DNA of 64,000 nt, taken from Mucilaginibacter ginsenosidivorax (lineage in GTDB: Bacteria > Bacteroidota > Bacteroidia > Sphingobacteriales > Sphingobacteriaceae). Under the pieces are notes generated by a model. The model worked only from the letters and a program-made list of their open reading frames with translations. It did no database searches and had not been told where the DNA came from. Where the stretch lies: positions 5,580,001-5,644,000 of the forward strand of contig NZ_CP042437.1 of NCBI RefSeq assembly GCF_007971525.1, given 5' to 3'. Below are positions 34,840-42,272 of the stretch, piece by piece. A program made the position numbers and the translations under genes. How positions within the stretch are numbered: the stretch's first letter is position 1; every line of letters starts with the position of its first letter.

Positions 34840-35133
34840 ATGGAAAAAAAGGTAACTGAAATGAATGAAGATGAATTGAATAAATTTCATAACGATTCAA
34901 TTATTGACAAATATGGACTTGCTGATATGGCAAAGGTGAATGTGATAAACGAATGGGTTGATAACTTCCCCAAAGCGGGAACGTATGCAGAAAAGAGGGC
35001 TTATCTTGAAGCAGCCGCAGAAAACGGAACAATTAATACCTTTTCGAACGTGTATAAAGAAGGCGAAGAAAAAGATAATTGCAGTTTTAGCATCTTGTTA
35101 TATGATACCGATGATAGGTTGATTATTGACTAA
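34840..35133 (+). CDS. Small acidic prophage protein, 97 aa
   Basis: This 97-residue acidic protein (EMNEDELNKFHNDS..., YKEGEEKDNC) has predicted helices and a short C-terminal strand pair. It has no signal peptide or membrane segment. High acidity and small size recall phage DNA-mimic or antirepressor proteins, but nothing specific supports that. It is followed by the second copy of the conserved-loop hairpin and converges on the XRE repressor gene. Function unknown. Confidence 0.6.
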   Translation: MEKKVTEMNEDELNKFHNDSIIDKYGLADMAKVNVINEWVDNFPKAGTYAEKRAYLEAAAENGTINTFSNVYKEGEEKDNCSFSILLYDTDDRLIID

Positions 35134-35143
35134 ACCTATTGAT

Positions 35144-35168
35144 ACCCCGGTGTAACGTGCCGGGTTTT
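35144..35168 (+). terminator. Hairpin with conserved loop, copy 2
   Basis: CCCGG/CCGGG arms enclose TGTAACGTG, then TTTT. It is nearly identical to 34792-34816. It lies between convergent genes and overlaps the last bases of the XRE gene. Confidence 0.6.
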
Positions 35169-35394
35169 ATTCAATTATAAAAAACTTGTAGGGTTCGACC
35201 TTTAGGACTTCGGCTATAGCGTACAGCATTGAAACGGTAGTGTTAATTTTGCCTAACTCAATCCTGTTCACTTGGGATAAGTCGGTATCAAGAAGATTGG
35301 CTAAATCTTGTTGACTTAGGTTCTGTAACTTTCGGTACTTTCTGATGTTGGCACCGACCGTTTTTATACCCTTAATGTCACGTGGATTTGCCAT
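35167..35394 (-). CDS. XRE-family helix-turn-helix repressor
   Basis: This 75-residue protein is almost entirely one Cro/CI-type helix-turn-helix domain (about 12-68). The recognition segment is NLSQQDLANLLDTDLSQVNRIELGK. It is transcribed from a 72-bp divergent intergenic region containing a 22-bp perfect palindrome over a TAnnTTTG promoter (35420-35450), the expected layout of a phage immunity switch. It lacks the C-terminal dimerisation/cleavage domain of CI, so control by RecA-type cleavage is unlikely. Role as the lysogeny repressor is inferred from position. Confidence 0.85.
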   Translation of the reverse strand: MANPRDIKGIKTVGANIRKYRKLQNLSQQDLANLLDTDLSQVNRIELGKINTTVSMLYAIAEVLKVEPYKFFIIE

Positions 35395-35419
35395 TGAACA
35401 AAAATTGATATTAGCCGAC

Positions 35420-35450
35420 TTGTTTATTTAGGCATATATGCCTAAATTTG
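35420..35450 (+). promoter_or_regulatory. Rightward promoter with overlapping repressor operator
   Basis: TTG (35420-35422), a 20-base spacer and TAAATTTG (35443-35450) form a Bacteroidota-type promoter. A perfect 22-bp palindrome (35426-35447, core TTTAGGCATATATGCCTAAA) covers the spacer and enters the -7 element. A repressor bound here would block rightward transcription. Confidence 0.75.
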
Positions 35451-35466
35451 ATAAACTTTAATTAGG

Positions 35467-35595
35467 ATGTCAGGTAAGATTTGGTTTGATAATTGGCAGG
35501 ATAGTACGGTGTTCGTCGCTCTGATAAGTGTGATGCTATATGTGCTTTACCAGTTTTATTTGATTGACAAAAGCAGGAAAAAAAGAAAAAATTAA
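35467..35595 (+). CDS. 42-aa single-pass membrane protein
   Basis: The start is ATG 35467, 17 bp after the -7 element of the operator-controlled promoter. The 42-residue product (MSGKIWFDNWQDS...) has one hydrophobic helix (VFVALISVMLYVLYQFYLI) and a very basic tail (DKSRKKRKN), so an N-out, C-in orientation is expected. It is the first gene under repressor control and is followed 3 bp later by a small lipoprotein gene. Candidate roles are superinfection exclusion or membrane modulation during induction; both are inference. Confidence 0.55.
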   Translation: MSGKIWFDNWQDSTVFVALISVMLYVLYQFYLIDKSRKKRKN

Positions 35596-35598
35596 ATT

Positions 35599-35742
35599 AT
35601 GAAAACTATAGTAAACCTTAGCCTTATAGCACTTGCGTCAATTACTTTAACCGCTTGCGCTAAGAGCGGTACGCCCGCACCAACTAAAAAGTTACCATCG
35701 GCAAGCCCGCTATCAAAGCGTGACACCACTATTGTAACTTAA
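35599..35742 (+). CDS. 47-aa prophage lipoprotein
   Basis: This 47-residue protein has a full lipoprotein signal: basic start MKTIVNL, hydrophobic core and lipobox LTAC (C20). After processing, a 28-residue proline/serine/lysine-rich peptide remains (CAKSGTPAPTKK...). It starts 3 bp after the small membrane-protein gene. Small phage lipoproteins are either Rz1-like spanins or exclusion proteins that block receptors. The early, repressor-proximal position favours the second, but this is unproven. Confidence 0.6.
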   Translation: MKTIVNLSLIALASITLTACAKSGTPAPTKKLPSASPLSKRDTTIVT

Positions 35743-35753
35743 AATAGGAACAA

Positions 35754-35972
35754 ATGTTTGACCGGGATTCTTACTATTCACAAACTGAGATTTTGAAAAA
35801 TTTTCAAATTTCGGATAAGAAGTTAAAAGCCCTGTTCGTGGCGTATTACGTTCCCGTGGTAAGCAATTTAATCACGTATGGCAACTACTATTCCATCACG
35901 GCTAAGTATCGGCTAAAGTCAGATATTGACGCTCTGATGGTACAGCAGGAAATAGCCCCTAAAAAGCCTTAA
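35754..35972 (+). CDS. Small helix-turn-helix/excisionase-like protein, 72 aa
   Basis: This 72-residue protein has a likely N-terminal helix-turn-helix (YSQTEILKNFQISDKKLKAL) followed by a strand-rich wing (SNLITYGNYYSITAKYRLK) and a C-terminal helix. It is similar in build to excisionase or MerR-like DNA-binding proteins. It lies third in the operon behind the repressor-controlled promoter, where excisionases and antirepressors often occur. The family is not certain. Confidence 0.55.
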   Translation: MFDRDSYYSQTEILKNFQISDKKLKALFVAYYVPVVSNLITYGNYYSITAKYRLKSDIDALMVQQEIAPKKP

Positions 35973-35983
35973 CTGAATCTTTA

Positions 35984-36054
35984 AGATGCCCTCCGGGCAT
36001 GGTAACACCTTACTTAAACCTTCGTGACCTGTAGCCCCCGCTACGGGATTTTTT
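35984..36054 (+). terminator. ATGCCCTCCGGGCAT hairpin and terminator
   Basis: A copy of the prophage hairpin repeat (35984-36000) is followed by GTAGC/GCTAC (36031-36044) and a GGGATTTTTT run. It ends the operon begun at 35467. Confidence 0.6.
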
Positions 36055-36140
36055 ATGTCAAAAATTTATTTTCAAAAAAACGAGTAAAATGGGGCATTTA
36101 AACTTTTACTGTAGTATTTATAATTAAAGAAGGAATACAA

Positions 36141-36302
36141 ATGCAAGTACTACAACTAAACAATCTAATCTTTATCAGCACCACGGAAGGGTACTATATG
36201 GTAGATACAAATAATAAGAGCGGTAAAGCAATCAGTGAAGATTGCTACACCCTGATTTCTGAAATAGCAGAACTAAAGAATGACATTAAACAATTGAAAT
36301 AA
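36141..36302 (+). CDS. 53-aa prophage protein
   Basis: This 53-residue protein (MQVLQLNNLIFISTTEGYYM...) has two short strands and a C-terminal helix ending EIAELKNDIKQLK. Its stop overlaps the next start by one base, indicating translational coupling and supporting that it is real. No family recognised; function unknown. Confidence 0.5.
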   Translation: MQVLQLNNLIFISTTEGYYMVDTNNKSGKAISEDCYTLISEIAELKNDIKQLK

Positions 36303-36766
36303 TGAGCGATTACGAATTAGAAGAAATAAAAGGCAGAGGATATTATATCTCTATATTCCCTAAAGTACATACCGATTTTAGCCCGGTTAAAGATAAAGCG
36401 GTTTGGGATTGTTCAGGTAGCACACTAACAACTGATTGGTTAGGCGAAATTAAAATCAGGTATCAAAATGTAGATTCATTTTCTACTTCATTTTTAGAAG
36501 TAAAAAAGTATCAGGCTTTAAAAGAGTTGGCTGATAAGTTGGATTTAACAATGTGCTACATCAACGTTTACGCTGATGCCACTGTTACATATAATCTATC
36601 AAACCTACCGATTGATAGTTACGAAGTAACCTTAGAGTATTGCCCGGTCGCAACGTCCGAAGATGCCAGAGGCTACACGTTTAAGGATATGATAAATCTG
36701 CCTAAAGAAGCAGTATCAAGAAAAATAAATATAGGTTACAGGAGGTTGGAAGGGTGGCAAAAATGA
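36302..36766 (+). CDS. Prophage hypothetical protein, 154 aa
   Basis: This 154-residue soluble protein has alternating strands (YYISIFPKVHTDFSP, GEIKIRYQNVDSF) and a central helix (KYQALKELADKLDLTM). It is coupled to the genes on both sides: one base overlap upstream and 13 bases downstream. No family or motif recognised. It belongs to the early/middle operon 36141-38316, and its function is unknown. Confidence 0.6.
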   Translation: MSDYELEEIKGRGYYISIFPKVHTDFSPVKDKAVWDCSGSTLTTDWLGEIKIRYQNVDSFSTSFLEVKKYQALKELADKLDLTMCYINVYADATVTYNLSNLPIDSYEVTLEYCPVATSEDARGYTFKDMINLPKEAVSRKINIGYRRLEGWQK

Positions 36767-37035
36767 TAATAATATCAATATTGATAGGATTAGCGGTAAA
36801 CGGCTTATTAATCAATCCTGCTTACATCTGGTGTTTACTAAAACTAAATTTATCCGGAAAAAAACCATTTAATTGCCCGCTCTGCCTTGGATGGTGGGGC
36901 GGTTGTATCTGGATAGCAATACAAGCCTTCTTAGGAGTTTTTACTATTCAACTGGTCTTAGTACCCTTAGCTGCATCTTTCTTAGCTGTAGCCCTTAAAA
37001 GGTGGTTTGATAGCCTACCTGTACGCATTAAATAA
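36754..37035 (+). CDS. Small membrane protein with CxxC motif (DUF1360-like)
   Basis: This 93-residue protein has two or three hydrophobic segments (IIISILIGLAVNGLLI, WGGCIWIAIQAFLGVF, LVLVPLAASFLAVAL). A CPLCLGWWGG motif resembles the cysteine/glycine/tryptophan signature of DUF1360-type phage membrane proteins. It overlaps the preceding gene by 13 bp. It could bind a metal at the membrane. A holin role is possible by size but not supported by position. Confidence 0.6.
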   Translation: MAKMIIISILIGLAVNGLLINPAYIWCLLKLNLSGKKPFNCPLCLGWWGGCIWIAIQAFLGVFTIQLVLVPLAASFLAVALKRWFDSLPVRIK

Positions 37036-37041
37036 ACCGGG

Positions 37042-37827
37042 GTGGATATCAAACAACAAGCAAACAAAATCATAACAGATTACTACAACACAGGTAGATT
37101 AAAAGTAAGGATAGACGGGTACTACAAGGGTAAACTACACATCAGCAGGTACACGAAGATAGCCGAAGAAGTTGAATTACAGGTCTGGTTGGAACTCTCA
37201 AAGTATCCCCCGGAAAAACTGGTTGAACGCTTTAATCGCAATCCTAATAGCATCGAAGCGTTGGCGGTGGTTATCGCTAAGTATCAGTTTATGCACAAAA
37301 AGTCAAACCCCAATAGTCCCAATAATTCATTTGGTACGAAACTGGTCTTCGGTAGCAACTACTTTTCAGATGACTATGTAAGCCCAACGGATACTTACAA
37401 TGAATCAGGAGAAAATACCGATTACCGGGGTATACCAATTTCAGACGGTGAATTTTACGCCGACCGGGATTACAGCCCCGACAGGTGGCAAGAGATTCAA
37501 AAAAGGTTAACCCCTGATGAAATCGAGTTTGTTACCGCTCTCTGGAACGGCGAAAAATTTTACAAGCGCAAGCCCACAAATGCCTATAAAGAGTACCGGG
37601 ATTATATCCTCAACAAGATTAAAAATATGGATTTAAACAAAGGCTTAACGCCCTTAGAGCAGATAAAGACCAAACTTACTATGCAGGAAAATAAACTGTT
37701 TGACGTAATGTTTGATGATGACCTGAACCGTCAGGATAAGATTAAAAATTTAAAATTCACTGAGCAGCAGTACATAGCGCAAAGAAGGATTTTACTTAAA
37801 AGAATTAAGGCACTGAATATAAAATGA
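37042..37827 (+). CDS. Prophage hypothetical protein, 261 aa, GTG start
   Basis: This 261-residue charged helical protein starts at GTG 37042. A central low-complexity asparagine/serine stretch (KKSNPNSPNNSFG) separates two helical halves. The second half (RLTPDEIEFVTALWNGEKF..., FTEQQYIAQRRILLKRIKAL) looks like a packed helical DNA-binding or sigma-like domain, though no family is clear. It lies in an overlapping operon (the next start overlaps by 4 bp). A replication, recombination or transcription-control role fits the position; that is inference. Confidence 0.6.
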   Translation: MDIKQQANKIITDYYNTGRLKVRIDGYYKGKLHISRYTKIAEEVELQVWLELSKYPPEKLVERFNRNPNSIEALAVVIAKYQFMHKKSNPNSPNNSFGTKLVFGSNYFSDDYVSPTDTYNESGENTDYRGIPISDGEFYADRDYSPDRWQEIQKRLTPDEIEFVTALWNGEKFYKRKPTNAYKEYRDYILNKIKNMDLNKGLTPLEQIKTKLTMQENKLFDVMFDDDLNRQDKIKNLKFTEQQYIAQRRILLKRIKALNIK

Positions 37828-38099
37828 CCGATAAAGTTTACACCTATCTATTCAATAAAATGAATCAGGTGACGGCATTAATCATTACAAAATACGATGC
37901 CGACGAAACCGCCGTAAATAACATTTATGCGGGGTATTTAGAGCAAATCGGGGAAACGGGGGATGCTCAAATATTCATCAACTACATAGTACAGTTGATT
38001 AGCTTCTTAGAACAAAAAGAAGATTACGAAAAGTGTTTTCAGTTATTGAAACTACAGAACAAAATTAAAGAATACCAAAAGGAGAACGAAAATGACTAA
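37824..38099 (+). CDS. Small helical prophage protein, 91 aa
   Basis: This 91-residue mostly helical acidic protein (ADETAVNNIYAGYLEQIGE, IVQLISFLEQKEDYEKCFQLL) overlaps both neighbours (4 bp upstream, 8 bp downstream). It may work as a subunit or partner of the products encoded beside it. No family recognised. Confidence 0.55.
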   Translation: MTDKVYTYLFNKMNQVTALIITKYDADETAVNNIYAGYLEQIGETGDAQIFINYIVQLISFLEQKEDYEKCFQLLKLQNKIKEYQKENEND

Positions 38100-38316
38100 A
38101 GCAGATATTCTAAGCAAAATTGATACGGTACTACCGATGCTGCAACAATGGATGCAATACAAAGAAGTTGTAGCATCTGGTGCCGATATGGATACCATAA
38201 AAGAACTGGCAGCAGTGATAGTACCAGAGCGTACTTGGTGTTGGACTTGCCCGGCAGGGAAGGGTGAACTGCTAACAATTATTTACAGCTACTATCAACG
38301 GGAAAGCCAAAAATAA
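38092..38316 (+). CDS. Small prophage protein with CWTC motif, 74 aa
   Basis: This 74-residue helical protein (ADILSKIDTVLPMLQQWMQY...) has an ERTWCWTCP segment whose CxxC could bind metal. It is the last gene of the 36141-38316 operon and overlaps the preceding gene by 8 bp. Two terminators follow. Function unknown. Confidence 0.55.
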   Translation: MTKADILSKIDTVLPMLQQWMQYKEVVASGADMDTIKELAAVIVPERTWCWTCPAGKGELLTIIYSYYQRESQK

Positions 38317-38327
38317 GTTATGCTGTT

Positions 38328-38400
38328 TCCCGGTCAGCAGTAAAACCGGGATTTTAATAAATTTCATAAGAAGGTTATCCGTTAATCGTTAGCCTTTTTT
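38328..38400 (+). terminator. Two consecutive terminator hairpins
   Basis: TCCCGGT (38328-38334) pairs with ACCGGGA (38345-38351), then TTTT. A second stem, AAGGTTA/TAGCCTT (38371-38396), is followed by T run to 38400. They separate the rightward operon from convergent minus-strand genes. Confidence 0.7.
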
Positions 38401-38597
38401 TATTTTAGATAATCGTTTGCGGCAGCAATTACCTGATTCCTTACTAAGGTTCCGGGGTTTTCTTTCCAAATTATTAAATCAGTTTCACCGATTCTATGTT
38501 CAAAATAATCTGTTAATGAACTTGCAAGTTCACTTTTGTGCAGAGATTCTATATCGGAAACAGCCTTATAAAATCTATCAATTTTTTCTTGGTTCAT
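38400..38597 (-). CDS. Small helical prophage protein, 65 aa
   Basis: The start at ATG 38597 gives a 65-residue hydrophilic helical protein (MNQEKIDRFYKAVSDIESLH...). The longer in-frame extension overlaps the next gene and is not chosen. It lies in a minus-strand block with the genes at 38602 and 38994. No family recognised. Confidence 0.5.
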   Translation of the reverse strand: MNQEKIDRFYKAVSDIESLHKSELASSLTDYFEHRIGETDLIIWKENPGTLVRNQVIAAANDYLK

Positions 38598-38601
38598 TTT
38601 T

Positions 38602-38925
38602 TTAGTTTGAAATATAAGGCTTAGTATAGGAATCCATAAAGCTGTTAAATCCCAAAACTTGAACCGGGCTTTCTTCATCAGGATTTTGAGGGTTGTAAAA
38701 TGCACATTCATCGCAGTTGAAATTTATTAACACTTCCGATGTTTTGCCATCTTGAACTAAAAAAAATCTGCCGTTGTAGGTTTTATTATCTTTTAAATCG
38801 AGGTAGCTAATATTACCCCAACTGTCATTCCAAAATTTAAAAGTGTATACAATTTGCTTATCATCTATTCGAGGTATTTCTAAAACACTTCGATAGTTGC
38901 TAATATTTACTTTAATCATACTCAA
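38602..38925 (-). CDS. Prophage hypothetical protein, 107 aa
   Basis: This 107-residue beta-rich acidic protein (KQIVYTFKFWNDSWGNISYL, RFFLVQDGKTSEVLINF) contains a CDECAF segment that may bind metal. It begins MSMIKVNI, and the second methionine is an alternative start. It lies between the small helical gene and the methyltransferase gene on the same strand, spaced for cotranscription. No function assigned. Confidence 0.55.
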   Translation of the reverse strand: MSMIKVNISNYRSVLEIPRIDDKQIVYTFKFWNDSWGNISYLDLKDNKTYNGRFFLVQDGKTSEVLINFNCDECAFYNPQNPDEESPVQVLGFNSFMDSYTKPYISN

Positions 38926-38993
38926 ATTTACTAATGTTTTTATGTGACTAAAGTATTTTTATCAACACTTGGCTAAGAATGTTGGTAAGTGGT

Positions 38994-39770
38994 TTATTTC
39001 GGCTTAAAATCAAAATCAACAATTTCACAAATAGGAGATACACCCCGCCAGTGGTCACGGTACACACCGGTATCTATGCCGATGTTGAACTGGTAATCAA
39101 ACCCGGTTTCCTCAATGAATTTCTGAACCTTATTAGGTACTTGTAAGCCGTGCGGGTTGTATCCTTTTGACTGCTCTCTTAAATCCATAAAGAATTGCGC
39201 CCCGGAGTACCTAAAAGGGGTTGATTGTTGGGGTAAAATGAAGCAACCGTAATCAGCAATTTTGGATGCTATTTCAATAGCGATAAGGTCAAATTCTGCA
39301 CCCTTGTATTTCAAGTCTTTTTGAACTTCTTTATCTAAACCCGTTTTTATCTTTCCAAACGGCGGATTTGAGATTGCTTGGTCAAAGTGACCAAATTCTT
39401 TATAGTTAAAGATTGAATCATTAATCCATTTAGCCTCCGGTAACAGCTTTTTTCCTACTTCAATATAGGTAGGGTTAAGTTCTATGCAGGTAATATCTGT
39501 ACATTCCCGGTAATGATACGCTACGAAAGCTAAAATCCCAATACCTGCGCAAAGGTCTATTGATTTAGCTTTATCGTATATATTCAGGCTAAAATCTCTG
39601 GCTAAATCGTGTGGGGTAAAGAAAGCCCCGGCTTCGCTGTTAACGGATGTTGCGGATTCATTCCATTTTTCAAAGACTGTTAGTTTTTCTTCGAAGGTTA
39701 ATTTATCTTTTTGTAGTAGTTCAACTGCTATGTTGTGTTCTTTAATTTCTTGTTTTGAAAGTTTTGCCAT
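38994..39770 (-). CDS. Orphan DNA adenine methyltransferase
   Basis: This 258-residue N6-adenine methyltransferase has motif I at about 72-78 (DLCAGIG), an acidic motif II (ELNP) and catalytic motif IV NPPF at 135-138 (AISNPPFGKI). The preceding GAFFTPHDLARDF is typical of type I/HsdM-like gamma enzymes. No restriction nuclease or specificity subunit is nearby, so it is an orphan phage methyltransferase. It probably protects phage DNA from host restriction or regulates phage genes. Target sequence unknown. It is transcribed leftward with two small genes. Confidence 0.85.
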   Translation of the reverse strand: MAKLSKQEIKEHNIAVELLQKDKLTFEEKLTVFEKWNESATSVNSEAGAFFTPHDLARDFSLNIYDKAKSIDLCAGIGILAFVAYHYRECTDITCIELNPTYIEVGKKLLPEAKWINDSIFNYKEFGHFDQAISNPPFGKIKTGLDKEVQKDLKYKGAEFDLIAIEIASKIADYGCFILPQQSTPFRYSGAQFFMDLREQSKGYNPHGLQVPNKVQKFIEETGFDYQFNIGIDTGVYRDHWRGVSPICEIVDFDFKPK

Positions 39771-39830
39771 TTATCTGTTTTAGATAAATAGTGCAAACTT
39801 TTAAAGAACGCCCCAAAGCTTGAAAATAAA

Positions 39831-40073
39831 TTATAAGTATTGAAGATTTAGAAATCTTTCAATATCAGCTTGGGGTTTGTTAGGCTGATATATTTTTATT
39901 TCAACCCACGCCTCCGGGCAAATTTCGTTTTGCAAATGTACCCAAATGCGATTTTTATTAACTGTGTTTAAGCTTACTTCAAAGTTTGCTGTTCTAATAG
40001 TTTTCTGGTCGTCATCAGTCAAAATCAAACTTCCGGTTAGGTTGGTGGTAAATGTTATTGTTAAATTTTTCAT
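39831..40073 (-). CDS. Small prophage protein, 80 aa
   Basis: ATG 40073 (MKNLTITFTTNLTG) is chosen over an upstream in-frame start. The 80-residue product is beta-rich and soluble (NRIWVHLQNEICPEAWVEIK). It lies 60 bp upstream of the methyltransferase gene in the same orientation. No family recognised. Confidence 0.5.
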   Translation of the reverse strand: MKNLTITFTTNLTGSLILTDDDQKTIRTANFEVSLNTVNKNRIWVHLQNEICPEAWVEIKIYQPNKPQADIERFLNLQYL

Positions 40074-40185
40074 TGGTGTTGAAGTAGGGGGGATTTGCCC
40101 TACACTATATATTATGATAAAGTCAGTAAACGACAAAGTAAAACTTTTAGAAGCCCGGATTATATCGCTATAGGCTGATGAAACA

Positions 40186-40293
40186 CTAATGCTTATAAAT
40201 TAGAAGGATAATTGTCAGTATCGTTAATATTATAGCTGTAACGTCTTTTATAATATCTAACCAGTCCTTTTGGGGTTTGTTTTGTTGTCTCAT
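40186..40293 (-). CDS. 35-aa single-pass membrane peptide
   Basis: The frame from ATG 40293 to TAG 40186 encodes 35 residues: a polar, basic N-terminus (MRQQNKPQKDWLDI) and a hydrophobic helix ending IILLIYKH. It is minus-strand, in the same orientation as its neighbours. Such tiny membrane peptides are common in phage accessory blocks. There is no direct proof of expression. Confidence 0.4.
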   Translation of the reverse strand: MRQQNKPQKDWLDIIKDVTAIILTILTIILLIYKH

Positions 40294-40616
40294 TTTTTGA
40301 TTCCTTATGTCATAAATTTAATAACTGTCACCTATAAAATAATTATGACCAAAAGTTTTTTTGTCGAAAAGCTATAGCACCTTCGTTACCACTGGCTAAC
40401 GACAGACAATATTTGATTTTTGCAAATAATTAAGTCAAAATGTGCTCATTTTTGCTTTACTGATTGTTGACTTTTTCTGCTTTTTTTTGTCGTATTGTTG
40501 ATTTTATTTTTCTGTTTTTCTACTATTTAAATACAAGTTTGTGGTCGGTGTTTTTTGTTCTCAACCCGGCAAAACTGAATAACCTCAATCTTTTTTCTCG
40601 CACATATATCTTATTA
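40294..40616. other. Non-coding divergent region before terminase genes
   Basis: This 320-bp AT-rich region lies between leftward accessory genes and rightward late genes. It has direct words such as ATTGTTGA (twice, about 40465-40505) and T-rich runs. It presumably contains the late promoter, but no TAnnTTTG element could be placed with confidence. Confidence 0.45.
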
Positions 40617-40645
40617 CCTATCTATTAATAGCGATAGAATAGCGA
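40617..40645 (+). promoter_or_regulatory. CCTATC start-proximal element/hairpin (terminase small subunit)
   Basis: CCTATCTAT begins at 40617. CTATC (40618-40622) pairs with GATAG (40633-40637), with TATT/AATA inside, 8 bases before the ATG at 40646. It belongs to the repeated CCTATTWCC set. Confidence 0.5.
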
Positions 40646-40969
40646 ATGGCAAAATTTAAGATAGGCGACCCCAAACCAATTAATTCAGGCAGGAAACCGG
40701 GGGTAAAAAATAAGACTACACAGGAAATCAGGGATGCCATACAAAAGGTATTAGCGGATAAGGTAGATGAATTGGCTGATGATTTGGCTATGATGCCAGA
40801 GTTTAAGCAGTGGACTATACTTTCAGCGGTAGCTAAATATGTGATGCCGACACTGGCTAAAAACGATAATGATACTACGTTATCGGGAGAGATAAAATAT
40901 AACGTTAACATCAATTTTGTTGATGCTCATAACGACCCGACCGGGGATAATGAAGACGCTGAATCCTAA
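40646..40969 (+). CDS. Probable phage terminase small subunit
   Basis: This 107-residue basic protein has an N-terminus (NSGRKPGVKNKTTQEIRDAI) of the GRPxGxxNKxT type often found in Bacteroidota phage small terminases or DUF5681-like proteins. Helical DNA-recognition and oligomerisation segments follow. It lies just upstream of the large terminase gene, separated by a 44-bp stem-loop. Its likely job is recognition of the packaging site. Context gives most of the weight. Confidence 0.65.
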   Translation: MAKFKIGDPKPINSGRKPGVKNKTTQEIRDAIQKVLADKVDELADDLAMMPEFKQWTILSAVAKYVMPTLAKNDNDTTLSGEIKYNVNINFVDAHNDPTGDNEDAES

Positions 40970-40988
40970 TCAGCTACTACGTTACTAA

Positions 40989-41032
40989 CCTGTAAAGCCC
41001 CTTTAACATAGTTTAAAGGCGGTTTTTACGGG
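40989..41032 (+). other. Stem-loop between small and large terminase genes
   Basis: Outer arm CCTGTAAA (40989-40996) pairs with TTTACGGG (41025-41032) with one wobble. Inner CCTTTAA (41000-41006) pairs with TTAAAGG (41013-41019). No T run follows, so it is not a simple terminator. A processing site or packaging-site structure is possible. Confidence 0.45.
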
Positions 41033-41064
41033 ATAGGGAACGATTTAGGTAACAAAACACTGTT

Positions 41065-42267
41065 TTGAACGTAAATATTGACTTAAACCTTCCTAAGCTT
41101 CACCCGAAGCAACAATCAGTTTGGAATAGCAAAGCAAAGATAAAAGTACTTAGTTGCGGTAGGCAAAGCGGTAAATCATATCTGGCTAAGTGTATTGCTT
41201 TGCGCTATATGGTTGAAGGTAAAAAGGTAGCGTACTTCTGTCATAAGTTTGATTTAAGTAAAACCTTCTATAATGAACTGTTAACGCATATACCGCAATC
41301 ACTGGTTAAGAGGCAAAACAGTTCATCTCTTTCAATTGAGTTGATTACGGGTGGTAAAATACAGTTCTATTCAGGTATAGCTACAGATACAATACGTGGT
41401 AATACCTTAAATCTGGTACTGGTGGATGAAGCAGCCTTTTATCCAAATCTGGAAGAAAGTTATAATGAACATATTTCACCAACATTAGCCCGGTACAATG
41501 GTGATATAATCTTTTTGAGTTCGCCACGTGGTCGGGGCTATTTCCATAGCTTATATACCAAAGGTGTTGAAGGCGAACCAAATTATCAGAGTTGGCATTT
41601 TACGTGTTACGATAACCCGCATTTGTCTGCCGAATACATTGAACAGAAACGCAAAGAACTACCAAAAGCGGTATTTGCACAAGAGTATTTAGCCGAAGAA
41701 ATGGCTAATGCTGATAATCCATTTGGTACAGATAACATCAATGCTAACATAGCTGAACTATCAAAAAACCCGGCTATCTGTTACGGTATTGATATTGCCA
41801 GAGGTAAGGGTGAAAACGGAGACTGGACAGTAATTATAGGGGTTGATAAGGATAACCACGTGTCATACTTAGACAGGTTTCAGGCACCGTACTGGCAGAT
41901 TAAAGATAAGATAGCCAGATTACCCGCCAACGTCTTGAAGATTTTGGACAGCACCGGGATTGGCGACCCGATAGAAGAAGAATTGGTAATGACTGTCAGC
42001 AACCTGCAAGGGTTTAAATTTACTGCAACCAGTAAGCCACAGCTAATGATTGAGTTGATTAAGGACGTGGAACAGGGTTCAATTAAATATCCATTATCGG
42101 TAGCCGGGGAAATGCACAACTTTCAATATACCTATAGCAGCACCGGGCATATCAAGTATGCAGCAGCTAAGAACTTTAAGGATGACCAGATAATGGCTTT
42201 AGCCCTTGCCAACAAATTTAAAAAGGATGCCATAGCAACAAGTAATTGGAGGCTTTACACAGCTTAA
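41065..42267 (+). CDS. Phage terminase large subunit
   Basis: This 400-residue packaging motor ATPase/nuclease has Walker A GRQSGKS at about 32-38, Walker B LVLVDEAAF with D121/E122, and a coupling motif (FLSSPRGRG). The C-terminal RNase H-like nuclease begins CYGIDIARGKGENGDW, where the first aspartate is a metal ligand. It starts at TTG 41065, which gives a natural N-terminus. It drives DNA packaging and cuts concatemers, working with the small subunit and portal. The usual neighbour, the portal gene, is 18 kb away in this prophage. Confidence 0.93.
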   Translation: MNVNIDLNLPKLHPKQQSVWNSKAKIKVLSCGRQSGKSYLAKCIALRYMVEGKKVAYFCHKFDLSKTFYNELLTHIPQSLVKRQNSSSLSIELITGGKIQFYSGIATDTIRGNTLNLVLVDEAAFYPNLEESYNEHISPTLARYNGDIIFLSSPRGRGYFHSLYTKGVEGEPNYQSWHFTCYDNPHLSAEYIEQKRKELPKAVFAQEYLAEEMANADNPFGTDNINANIAELSKNPAICYGIDIARGKGENGDWTVIIGVDKDNHVSYLDRFQAPYWQIKDKIARLPANVLKILDSTGIGDPIEEELVMTVSNLQGFKFTATSKPQLMIELIKDVEQGSIKYPLSVAGEMHNFQYTYSSTGHIKYAAAKNFKDDQIMALALANKFKKDAIATSNWRLYTA

Positions 42268-42272
42268 ACTAT

